Source: a bacterium
GTDB lineage: Bacteria; Elusimicrobiota; Elusimicrobia; UBA1565; UBA9628
Assembly: GCA_021822495.1 (NCBI GenBank)
Contig: JAKAQO010000001.1
Coordinates: 1 to 64,000 of the forward strand
Length of the DNA stretch: 64,000 nt
Direction of reading: 5' to 3'
The position numbers and the translations under genes were made by a program. Under the pieces are notes generated by a model. The model ran no database searches. It was not told where the DNA came from and was given only the letters and a program-made list of their open reading frames with translations. Positions 15,843 to 22,819 of this stretch are shown here, in pieces; position 1 is the stretch's first letter, and each line of letters begins with the position of its first letter.

Positions 15843-16846
15843 GCGCAGGCAAAAAAATACTCCTTTGGTTTCACCGCCTTGTCATCGTCATCGGCCTCAT
15901 CACCCTTTTTTTTCTCATCGAGCATCTCGGGCCTTCAAAAATCTTAGCCCATATCCGGGAGTTCGGGGTTTGGGGTTTTCTAGCCATTCTTCCCATTCCC
16001 ATTCTTGAACAAAGTCTGAACGCCTGGGCCTGGCGTTTTACTCTTGAGCCTAAAGACGCGGGCAAAGTTCCCTTTATGTCGTTAGCCCAGGGAAGACTCG
16101 CGGGAGACGGCGTCAATTATCTCACGCCTTCCGCCTCTATCGCCGGGGAATTTGTCCGCCCCCCTTTTTTGGGAAATGAACTTTCCTCCGAAGTCAAAAA
16201 CACCAGCGTCTTTATCGGCAAACTTTCCCAAAGCCTCGCCCAAATGGCTTTTATTTTAGTCGGAATTCTTTTTTTGATACTCGGGAAAATGAACGCCCTG
16301 GACGGAAGAGAAATCCTTTGGATTGTTCTTGGCGCTCTTTTTGTGGCGGCCCTGATTTCTTTTTCCCTTTTTATTCTTTCCTTTAAGAAAAAAGATGGAA
16401 AATTTTTTTGCGATATTGGAGGGCCCGGAATTTCAGCGATCAGGGAAAATATGCGCCGCTACCTTTTGTCTCATCCCATCCGCATGGGGCTTTCGGTTTT
16501 ATTTTTTACCGTCGGATACGCCAGCATGATGATTGAAGTGGCGGTCATCTGCTCTTTTATGAATTTGCCCATTGACGCCTTTACGGCCCTGGTCATTGAA
16601 GCTCTTTCCCATGCCTTTGAGGCAATATTTTTCATGGTCCCGGCTAAACTTGGAACCCAAGAGGTTGGGAAAGTTCTCATCTTCAAAGCTTTTGGCTACA
16701 CAGCCGGGCAAGGCCTTAGTTTCGCCATCATTCGCCATATCCGGGAAATTTTGTGGGCATCCCTGGGGTTTTTGATCTATCTCACACACCGGACTGGAAT
16801 AAAGAAATACCTCGGTGTTTCAGCATCTCTAAAACCCGCGGACTAG
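15839..16846 (+). CDS. hpnL: hopanoid-associated membrane protein HpnL (LPG synthase TM-like family)
   Basis: A 335-residue polytopic protein (about eight membrane helices) of the UPF0104/lysylphosphatidylglycerol-synthase TM family that accompanies hpnI-hpnK and has been proposed to help hopanoid or lipid movement; its function is not settled. Diagnostic stretches: 'EQSLNAWAWRFTL', 'LAGDGVNYLTPSASIAGEF' and 'VPAKLGTQEVGKVLIF'. The track start at 15734 is inside hpnI; ATG 15839 overlaps the hpnI stop (ATGA). The last 65 bases overlap the converging hpnK gene on the other strand. Confidence 0.85.
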   Translation: MSAGKKILLWFHRLVIVIGLITLFFLIEHLGPSKILAHIREFGVWGFLAILPIPILEQSLNAWAWRFTLEPKDAGKVPFMSLAQGRLAGDGVNYLTPSASIAGEFVRPPFLGNELSSEVKNTSVFIGKLSQSLAQMAFILVGILFLILGKMNALDGREILWIVLGALFVAALISFSLFILSFKKKDGKFFCDIGGPGISAIRENMRRYLLSHPIRMGLSVLFFTVGYASMMIEVAVICSFMNLPIDAFTALVIEALSHAFEAIFFMVPAKLGTQEVGKVLIFKAFGYTAGQGLSFAIIRHIREILWASLGFLIYLTHRTGIKKYLGVSASLKPAD

Positions 16847-17582
16847 TCAAAGTCTCAAACTCGGTCAAAGTCTGATGACTTAAAGTCGGGCGCTCGCCGC
16901 TAACGCGACTATTGGGGTCCAAAGAGGGATGAAAATAAATTTCGGTTTCCCCTTCCGGAAGGTTTTCAAGCAACCTTAAAACATAATCTTCCCTCATGCG
17001 CCCGGAGCGCAAAAGGCCAAAACAATGGGGAAGAATTTTTATTTCCGGCGCGATTTCTCGCGCTTTTTTTTTGAGATAAGGCCCGAGCGCCCCAAACGCC
17101 GCGTATTCAATTTGATTTGAAAATGGAATTTTTTTTAAAAACCGCCGAGCGAGAGAATATTCTCCCGCCGGAACCCGCACGCGAGAAACTCCGAATTTTT
17201 TGCAAACGCGCAAAAGAGCGGGGAAAATGACCGGATGAATATGGATATTGATATGTCCGTCTACGTGCGTCGGCTGAAGACCAAAACTTCTGATCTTTTC
17301 CATTTGGCGCTCAATTTCCGCGTCCACGCGCTTGCGCCAAGAAGGCAAGAAAAAATATTTAAGTCCGCACAACGCGGGATTTGAATCGCATAAATTGAGG
17401 TGGAGCCCGACTCCAAGACCTGGGTTGTCTTTCGCCAAGTCTGCCGCCTCTTGGGCGTACGGGGCGTCAACTAGTAAACTTGCGTAGCGCAAAATTCCTT
17501 CTTTAAATGCGCCAATGACGGCATGGTTGACCTCGGGGCTTGCCCCAAAATCATCGGCGGTGACAAACAATAGACGCTTCAC
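16782..17582 (-). CDS. hpnK: hopanoid N-acetylglucosamine deacetylase HpnK (ChbG/YdjC fold)
   Basis: HpnK removes the acetyl group from GlcNAc-bacteriohopanetetrol made by HpnI, giving the substrate for HpnJ. The 266-residue product has the YdjC metal motif 'VTADDFGASPEVN', 'GVGLHLNL' and 'PTHVDGHINIHIHP', with the hopanoid-subfamily ending 'RGISLF'. The track start at 17651 is wrong: GTG at 17582 gives the family N-terminus 'KRLLFVTADDFG' and overlaps the upstream pilin-like gene by GTGA. It is thus expressed as the tail of the pilus operon, while hpnJIL run towards it; the 3' ends overlap by 65 bases. Confidence 0.88.
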   Translation of the reverse strand: MKRLLFVTADDFGASPEVNHAVIGAFKEGILRYASLLVDAPYAQEAADLAKDNPGLGVGLHLNLCDSNPALCGLKYFFLPSWRKRVDAEIERQMEKIRSFGLQPTHVDGHINIHIHPVIFPALLRVCKKFGVSRVRVPAGEYSLARRFLKKIPFSNQIEYAAFGALGPYLKKKAREIAPEIKILPHCFGLLRSGRMREDYVLRLLENLPEGETEIYFHPSLDPNSRVSGERPTLSHQTLTEFETLTSPRVLEMLKHRGISLFQSGV

Positions 17583-18016
17583 TGGCAGGTGGGGGTCACC
17601 GAAGCAAAAGGCGGAAATGAATTGGTCGTGGTTTGCGCCGTAAAAGTGCACGGGGGATTTGCGCCATTAGGGCCATTGGTGACCGCCACTGTAAGGCCGG
17701 CCAAGGAGCCACTAGTAAAAGTGCATGTACAGTTACATTGTCCAGAAGTCCCCGAGCAACTAAAAAGTGGAGGGGCGCTACTACAAACCGGATCGGTCAC
17801 GCCCGCGGTTGAACTGAGCCTATCCCAGGTTGAAAAAAACTGGGCTGCCGCAAGCTGAACACAGCGGGCGTATTTCACATCCATCGTCGCTCTATTGGCA
17901 GCGGTATACCTCATCAAAACTAAGCGCATAAGACCCGCCGCGATTAAAACGACGACCAAGGCCGTTACAATCGTACTGACTAGAACCTGCCCTTTAAAAT
18001 TCTGGATGGATTTCAT
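17579..18016 (-). CDS. pilus-associated single-TM protein, PilX-like
   Basis: A 145-residue protein with a short basic N-terminus and one membrane helix ('VLVSTIVTALVVVLIAAGLMRL'), followed by a Cys-rich periplasmic region ('CSGTSGQCNCTC'). It lacks the GFTLIE prepilin motif; 'KGQVLVSTIV' resembles PilX/GspK-type proteins, whose leader is degenerate. Position after PilV- and PilW-like genes matches the pilE-V-W-X order of minor pilin clusters. It overlaps the upstream PilW-like gene by ATGA and hpnK by GTGA. Confidence 0.65.
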   Translation of the reverse strand: MKSIQNFKGQVLVSTIVTALVVVLIAAGLMRLVLMRYTAANRATMDVKYARCVQLAAAQFFSTWDRLSSTAGVTDPVCSSAPPLFSCSGTSGQCNCTCTFTSGSLAGLTVAVTNGPNGANPPCTFTAQTTTNSFPPFASVTPTCQ

Positions 18017-18651
18017 TGCAGGCGCCCAGTATCTGGAACAAAGGTCGTGTCAATCTGATAATAAGTCGGGGTTTGCTCGACAGCCGTCGCCACGGGATAA
18101 CCCACAACCAGGTGCATATCAATTCCCCCAAATTGAGAATTGAGATAAAAAGGGCTTGAAAAGCTGGGTTCCAAGTAAACATTTTGGTAAACCAAGGTTT
18201 GGCCTCCTCCTCCTCCGCACGAAATACTGCTACACCCCCCCGTGCTAGAATAGCGAACCAAATCATAGGGACCAGTGTAACCCGAAGGATCGCAAGGAAC
18301 CACTGACGAAGCACAGGGGTTCTGAACGCAATAGGCGAAAGAAGTCATGGGCGCAGCGGTATAGATTTGCGGGCCAAGATTAGTCGTCGAAGAATAATTC
18401 CCGCAACCTTGAATAGACAGGCTCGCGGGGCTTGATGTCGAAGGATTGGAGTAATAAGTCGCGGCCTCGATCTCAAGCCTCATCTGATCTAACGAATAAA
18501 GGGTTTCGGAGTCCACCGCCCCATGGCGAATTCCCTCAAAATGTCTTTGAAGCATGCTCGCGGTAATGTCAATCAACCCTACCATCACAATCGAACTTAA
18601 AGCGACGGCTACGATCATTTCCACCAAGGTGAACCCAGAATGCAATTTCAT
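18013..18651 (-). CDS. prepilin, PilW/GspJ-like minor pilin
   Basis: A 212-residue prepilin. The leader 'MKLHSG' is cut before 'FTLVEMIVAVALSSIVMVGL', with Glu5 present. The mature protein has the helical 'GLIDITASMLQRHFEG' continuation and a Ser/Cys/Gly-rich C-terminal domain ('CSSISCGGGGGQTLVY'). Minor pilins prime pilus assembly. It overlaps both neighbours by four bases (ATGA). Confidence 0.82.
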   Translation of the reverse strand: MKLHSGFTLVEMIVAVALSSIVMVGLIDITASMLQRHFEGIRHGAVDSETLYSLDQMRLEIEAATYYSNPSTSSPASLSIQGCGNYSSTTNLGPQIYTAAPMTSFAYCVQNPCASSVVPCDPSGYTGPYDLVRYSSTGGCSSISCGGGGGQTLVYQNVYLEPSFSSPFYLNSQFGGIDMHLVVGYPVATAVEQTPTYYQIDTTFVPDTGRLQ

Positions 18652-19229
18652 GGATTACTCCAGTTGATTGAAACCGTAACCTGTGGGCCGCCAATTTGTT
18701 GTCCCGAACTAATAGGCGGGGCCGCCACGAGATAAGACAAGGTCGCGTTATAAGGCGGCTGCCACATCCAAGGGGGCAAGCAAAAAGGCGTTCCCAAACT
18801 CGTCAAACCATTAGACCCAACCGTCAGTTGATGCGTACCCCCTACAAGGGCGTAGCAGCCGCTACAACTGTCAGTTACTCCCGAAGAAGCCCAAGTCCAT
18901 TGCGTGGAACTCCCAGAACCTGTAGAGCAACTCGCCGGGGACAAGGGCCCGCAAATTTCCGGCATAGTAGGATTAAAAGAATTTGTGCTGTAATTCCAAT
19001 AACCAGTCACAAAAGAGTGGAGTTCATTAGTCAATTGCGTCATGCACTGAGACGCCGCATTATGCTCTTCCGTAATTTTTGATTCTCCCTTGGCCCCCAA
19101 CGCCACGCTAAAAACAGCGGAAGTCATTACCGCCGCCAAAAGAACGGCGGCTAAAACCTCGATGAGAGTCGAACCCTCGCAGAAAAAAAGGGACAGTCCC
19201 TTTTTCCTACGGCCTCCTAATTCATTCAT
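18648..19229 (-). CDS. prepilin, PilV/GspI-like minor pilin with a repeat-derived leader
   Basis: A 193-residue prepilin-like protein. The cleavage motif is 'CEGSTLIEVLAAVLLAAV': Gly at -1, Ser instead of Phe at +1, Glu at +5. The unusually long leader 'MNELGGRRKKGLSLFF' contains the sequence AAAAAGGGACTGTCCCTTTTT of the dispersed palindrome family, so the start and leader appear to have been rebuilt by a repeat insertion. The C-terminal domain has Cys pairs ('CSGCY'). It may still be processed, since the leader is basic. The start is supported only by being the sole ATG in frame. Confidence 0.72.
   Translation of the reverse strand: MNELGGRRKKGLSLFFCEGSTLIEVLAAVLLAAVMTSAVFSVALGAKGESKITEEHNAASQCMTQLTNELHSFVTGYWNYSTNSFNPTMPEICGPLSPASCSTGSGSSTQWTWASSGVTDSCSGCYALVGGTHQLTVGSNGLTSLGTPFCLPPWMWQPPYNATLSYLVAAPPISSGQQIGGPQVTVSINWSNP
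19183..19205. repeat. A-tract/GGGACAGTCCC/T-tract palindrome inside the pilV-like gene
   Basis: AAAAAAAGGGACAGTCCCTTTTT, an almost perfect 23-base palindrome, lies within codons 9-16 of the PilV-like gene and is repeated 68 bases further on at 19251-19274. In other settings such a sequence would resemble an intrinsic terminator, but here it is translated. Confidence 0.7.
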
Positions 19230-19250
19230 TGACCCTCCATCATTTCAAAC

Positions 19251-19274
19251 AAAAAAAGGGACAGTCCCCTTTTT
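19251..19274. repeat. second A-tract/GGGACAGTCCC/T-tract palindrome, between pilin genes
   Basis: AAAAAAAGGGACAGTCCCCTTTTT lies in the 49-base gap between the main pilin gene and the PilV-like gene. A 4-5 bp GC stem flanked by A and T tracts could act as a bidirectional weak terminator or stabilise the pilin mRNA 3' end, separating abundant major pilin message from minor pilins. It is the twin of the copy at 19183. Confidence 0.65.
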
Positions 19275-19278
19275 CTTC

Positions 19279-19779
19279 TTACTGCGGCGGCGGCGGCACA
19301 TTGGTCCCCACCGCAGTGACAACCCCATTGGAATCAATATTATATCCCCAAGTCGTGTAAGGAGAAGTGTTCGTACAGGGAGAAGATCCCGTACAACGAC
19401 TCACGGTCACTAACGGCGAGCAAGGAGGAGTCGTACAACTCTGAATGGTAATCGTATAGGGTTTTTCACTGTAGTTATCCGCCGGCATATAGCCGCAGTA
19501 CACCAAATCACAAGCATTATTCTGAGGGCACGTAGCTCCGTTATCACAATTACTTGAACAAGAACCACTTCCACTCCCAATACACCCAGCGGTAACATAT
19601 TGACCGTTATGGTCCACCGCGTACATCCGATCGGCGTTCCCAGCCATGGTGAGATACCCCACCGCGTCATTGGCCTTGCTAGTCTCCATGGATTGAATGT
19701 AAGAAGGATAACCAATGGCCGCCAGTATACCAACAATCAGGATCACCACTAAAAGCTCAATCAAGGTAAAGCCTTTCAT
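19279..19779 (-). CDS. type IV prepilin, probable major pilin (PilA/PilE-like)
   Basis: A 166-residue prepilin with the minimal leader 'MKG' and a canonical mature start 'FTLIELLVVILIVGILAAIG', then 'YPSYIQSMETSKANDAV' and a Cys-rich C-terminal half with several Cys pairs ('CSSNCDNGATC', 'CDLVYC'). The canonical leader and its place directly after pilC, separated from the minor pilins by a terminator-like palindrome, make it the best major pilin candidate. The start overlaps the pilC stop (TAATG) with GGGAGGA just upstream. Confidence 0.86.
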   Translation of the reverse strand: MKGFTLIELLVVILIVGILAAIGYPSYIQSMETSKANDAVGYLTMAGNADRMYAVDHNGQYVTAGCIGSGSGSCSSNCDNGATCPQNNACDLVYCGYMPADNYSEKPYTITIQSCTTPPCSPLVTVSRCTGSSPCTNTSPYTTWGYNIDSNGVVTAVGTNVPPPPQ

Positions 19780-20999
19780 TATTTTCCTCCCATCGTCGAC
19801 ATCTTAAATATCGGCATGAAAACCGCAAGAACAATCACGCCGACAAGGCCGCCAATTCCAACGACCAGAATGGGGTCTATAATGGCGGTAAATCTTCTTG
19901 TAAACTGATCGATTTGGAGGCGATAAAATCCGGACATGGTTTGAAGCATATCCGGCAGTTTTCCCGATTCTTCGCCCATAAACATCATTTCGGTTACCAA
20001 GGGAGGTAAAACCTCAGATTTTCTAAAAGCCGAGGATATGGATTTCCCGGCCGCGACATCAAGTCGGATAGCGGATAAGGCCATCTGAAAAATAATATTG
20101 GCCGCAAAAACACCTTCCAAGACCGCAATCGCGTTTAAGATGCTGACTCCGCTTTCAATTAAAGTCGAGAGAGTCGTTAGAAGCCTTTCGACCATGACAT
20201 TTTTGATAAATTCCCCAAAGAATGGAATCTTAAATATCATGCTCCACTTGGCAATTTTTCCGGCATCGGTTGAAGTATAGGATTTCCAGGCCATATACCC
20301 GCCAATAACGCAAAATAGAATAAGTCCTATATGGTGGACGATAAGTTCAGAGGTGGAAACGACCATCTGCGTCAAGATGGGAAGCTTGATATTAAATTGT
20401 TTAAATATCTTGGCGAAAACGGGAACGATATGAATGACGAAAAAAGCGAGAACCCCTCCCGACATAAAGGCCAAAACCGCCGGATAAGCCAAGGCGGTAA
20501 TAATCTTTCCCCTCAGCTCCGCTTGAGCCGTCAAGTAACTGGAAATTTGACGCAAGACCTTGGGAAGTTGTCCGCCCATTTCTCCCGCCTGAACCAAGGA
20601 GACCCACAAGGTATCGAAAACAGCGGGATGTTTGGCCAGGGCTTTATAAAGCGCGGTTCCTCGGGATACGTCCTGGGTCACAGCGCCTACGATATCATGA
20701 AGAGCCGGAGAATTGGAATGTTCGCCAAGAAGGGATAAAGCTCTGACCAAGGGAACTCCGCCAGTTAAGAGGGTAGAAAGCTGTTCCGAGAAAAAAATCA
20801 AATCCTGCTGGGCGACTTTCTTTGTTTTTGAGGAACCAAATCCGCGCACGGAGGTTTTTGTATCCTTGGAAGACAAAGACAAAATAAAATAGCCCTTTGA
20901 TTGAAGGGCCGCGACTGCTTCGTTTTCATCTCCCGCCTCAAGAGTTCCGGAAACAGCCTCGCCTCTAGGATCCTGAACCACGTATGAAAATTGAGACAT
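19779..20999 (-). CDS. pilC: inner-membrane platform protein PilC/GspF
   Basis: PilC is the polytopic platform on which pilins are assembled and which the PilB ATPase rotates or pushes. The 406-residue product has an N-terminal cytoplasmic segment ('FSYVVQDPRGEAVSGTLEA') and two T2SF domains: 'LSTLLTGGVPLVRALSLLGEHS' and 'LSTLIESGVSILNAIAVLEGV', with 'MGEESGKLPDMLQTMSGFYR' near the end and three to four membrane helices. The track start at 21095 lies inside pilB; ATG 20999 has AGGGGGC upstream and 8 bases from the pilB stop. Confidence 0.94.
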   Translation of the reverse strand: MSQFSYVVQDPRGEAVSGTLEAGDENEAVAALQSKGYFILSLSSKDTKTSVRGFGSSKTKKVAQQDLIFFSEQLSTLLTGGVPLVRALSLLGEHSNSPALHDIVGAVTQDVSRGTALYKALAKHPAVFDTLWVSLVQAGEMGGQLPKVLRQISSYLTAQAELRGKIITALAYPAVLAFMSGGVLAFFVIHIVPVFAKIFKQFNIKLPILTQMVVSTSELIVHHIGLILFCVIGGYMAWKSYTSTDAGKIAKWSMIFKIPFFGEFIKNVMVERLLTTLSTLIESGVSILNAIAVLEGVFAANIIFQMALSAIRLDVAAGKSISSAFRKSEVLPPLVTEMMFMGEESGKLPDMLQTMSGFYRLQIDQFTRRFTAIIDPILVVGIGGLVGVIVLAVFMPIFKMSTMGGK

Positions 21000-21007
21000 A
21001 GCGCCCC

Positions 21008-22762
21008 CTATTCCTTCATCGTCACCGACAACACTTCTTCCATGGTCGTCAGCCCCGCTAAAACCTTTCGCCAACCGCTCGCCCTCAAATCCCACATGCC
21101 GCTTTTCATTGCCACCTCGCGCAACCGCGCTAAATCGCCGCCGTATTTATAAATGATTTCCCTCATTTCGGGAATAATACGGTAAATTTCGTAAATGGCC
21201 CGCCGTCCCATATATCCGGTTTGGGCGCATTTATCGCAACCCCTCTGTTTGTAAAAAACGATATTGGCTGGATTGGGAATTGAAGCTTGCGGCAAATAAG
21301 ATTCCTTGATGCACATACTTAACTGCTCTGGATCCGGCTTATAGGGCCTTTTGCAATGAGGGCAAAGAATGCGAACCAGCCGCTGCGCCGCAGCCAGAAG
21401 AAGGCTTCCTGAAAGTAAAAACGGCTCTATTCCTAAATCAATGAGACGCACGACCGTCGACATCGCGTCGTTAGTGTGCAAGGTGGAAAGCACCAGGTGT
21501 CCGGTCAACGCCGCGCGCAAACAAGTTTGAGCGGTTTCCTGGTCGCGAACCTCTCCAACCAGAATCACATCCGGGTCTTGACGTAAAAAAGATCGCAAAG
21601 CCGCCGCGAAGGTGAGTCCGACATCGGAACGAACCTGGACCTGGTTTAATCCATCGAGCTTTATTTCAACTGGGTCTTCAATCGTCATGAAATTCAGCTC
21701 GGGAGTTTTAATAGTATTTAAGACGGAATAAAGAGTGGTCGTTTTTCCAGAACCCGTTGGACCGGTCAAAAAGATTAATCCATGGGGTTGTTTGGCGGCG
21801 TCCAGAAAATCCGCTTTTTGTTTCGGCTCAAAGCCTATTTTATCGACATCAAGGTTTACCGCCCCCTTGTCCAAAATACGCATGACCACTTTCTCTCCAT
21901 AAACCGTCGGGCAAATAGACACGCGCAAATCAATATTGCGGTTTTGAAGTTTAATCGCGAAAGTTCCGTCTTGAGGCAGGCGCCTTTCCGCGATGTCGAG
22001 TTTTGAAAGAATTTTAATGCGAGAAACCAAGGATGAGAACATCGCTTTAGGAGGCGAACTTCTTTCATATAAAATCCCGTCAATGCGGAAACGCAGACTT
22101 GCCCGGCTGTCGAAACTCTCCAGATGAATATCCGAGCATCTTTCCGTCACGGCTTGTTTTAAAATCGCGTTGATGAGAGAAACAATTTGGGCGTCATTTG
22201 AGCCCAGAATAGCTTTATCCAGGTCTACACGGACATCTCCCGCTTCGGATTCCTCGGGCAGAGCGGCAACATTGGTTTTTTGGTTTTCCTCCAGCGTCCG
22301 CGCGACGAGCCCACCTCCCATCCCGCCGTAAAGTTCATCAATAGATTTTAAAATTTGCGTTTTTGCCGCCACAAAGGGATGAATCGTTTTTGAAGTGAGG
22401 ACCCGAATATTATCCTGAAGCATGACGTTGGTCGGATCCACCATGGCGACCCCCAGCGTTCCATCCTCAAGAAAGAGAGGAACCATCAAATGTTCCCGCG
22501 CAAAATTTTCCGGAATCAATTTCTCGAGTCCTTGGCTTTTTTCCGGGATTAAAATCTTGTTTTCCCTAGAAGCCAGGGGAATACCCAATTGCTTGGACAA
22601 AGCCGCGGTAATGACGCTCTCCGAGGCAAAGCCGAGCTTAATCACCGCCTCTTCAAAACTGCATTGAGCCTCTCTGGAAATTTTAAGGGCTTTGTCTTTT
22701 TGCTCCGCAGTCAAAGACCCCGCGGAAACCATCACATCAGCCAAGAGCGCTCTATCAGCCAT
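21008..22762 (-). CDS. pilB: pilus assembly / type II secretion ATPase PilB/GspE
   Basis: The hexameric ATPase powering pilin assembly. The 584-residue product has an N-terminal MshEN-type domain ('LADVMVSAGSLTAEQKDKAL', a fold that binds cyclic di-GMP in some relatives), then Walker A 'GPTGSGKTTTLYSVL', Asp box 'MTIEDPVEIKLDG', Walker B 'DPDVILVGEVRDQETA', His box 'GHLVLSTLHTNDA', and a tetracysteine zinc site ('CPHCKRP' and 'CDKCAQTG'). A good sigma-70 promoter precedes it, so pilB to hpnK can be transcribed separately from the secretin part. Confidence 0.95.
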   Translation of the reverse strand: MADRALLADVMVSAGSLTAEQKDKALKISREAQCSFEEAVIKLGFASESVITAALSKQLGIPLASRENKILIPEKSQGLEKLIPENFAREHLMVPLFLEDGTLGVAMVDPTNVMLQDNIRVLTSKTIHPFVAAKTQILKSIDELYGGMGGGLVARTLEENQKTNVAALPEESEAGDVRVDLDKAILGSNDAQIVSLINAILKQAVTERCSDIHLESFDSRASLRFRIDGILYERSSPPKAMFSSLVSRIKILSKLDIAERRLPQDGTFAIKLQNRNIDLRVSICPTVYGEKVVMRILDKGAVNLDVDKIGFEPKQKADFLDAAKQPHGLIFLTGPTGSGKTTTLYSVLNTIKTPELNFMTIEDPVEIKLDGLNQVQVRSDVGLTFAAALRSFLRQDPDVILVGEVRDQETAQTCLRAALTGHLVLSTLHTNDAMSTVVRLIDLGIEPFLLSGSLLLAAAQRLVRILCPHCKRPYKPDPEQLSMCIKESYLPQASIPNPANIVFYKQRGCDKCAQTGYMGRRAIYEIYRIIPEMREIIYKYGGDLARLREVAMKSGMWDLRASGWRKVLAGLTTMEEVLSVTMKE

Positions 22763-22785
22763 TGAGAATTTTAACCCCTTTTAGA

Positions 22786-22813
22786 AGTATAACGGGTTTC
22801 CCTGATATGTCAA
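22786..22813 (-). promoter_or_regulatory. sigma-70 promoter upstream of pilB
   Basis: Read on the minus strand: TTGACA (22813-22808), a 16-base spacer and TATACT (22791-22786), then a leader of roughly 17 bases with AAGGGG before the ATG at 22762. This is one of the best promoter matches in the window and sits in the 57-base gap between the secretin and ATPase genes. Confidence 0.72.
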
Positions 22814-22819
22814 GGCCTA

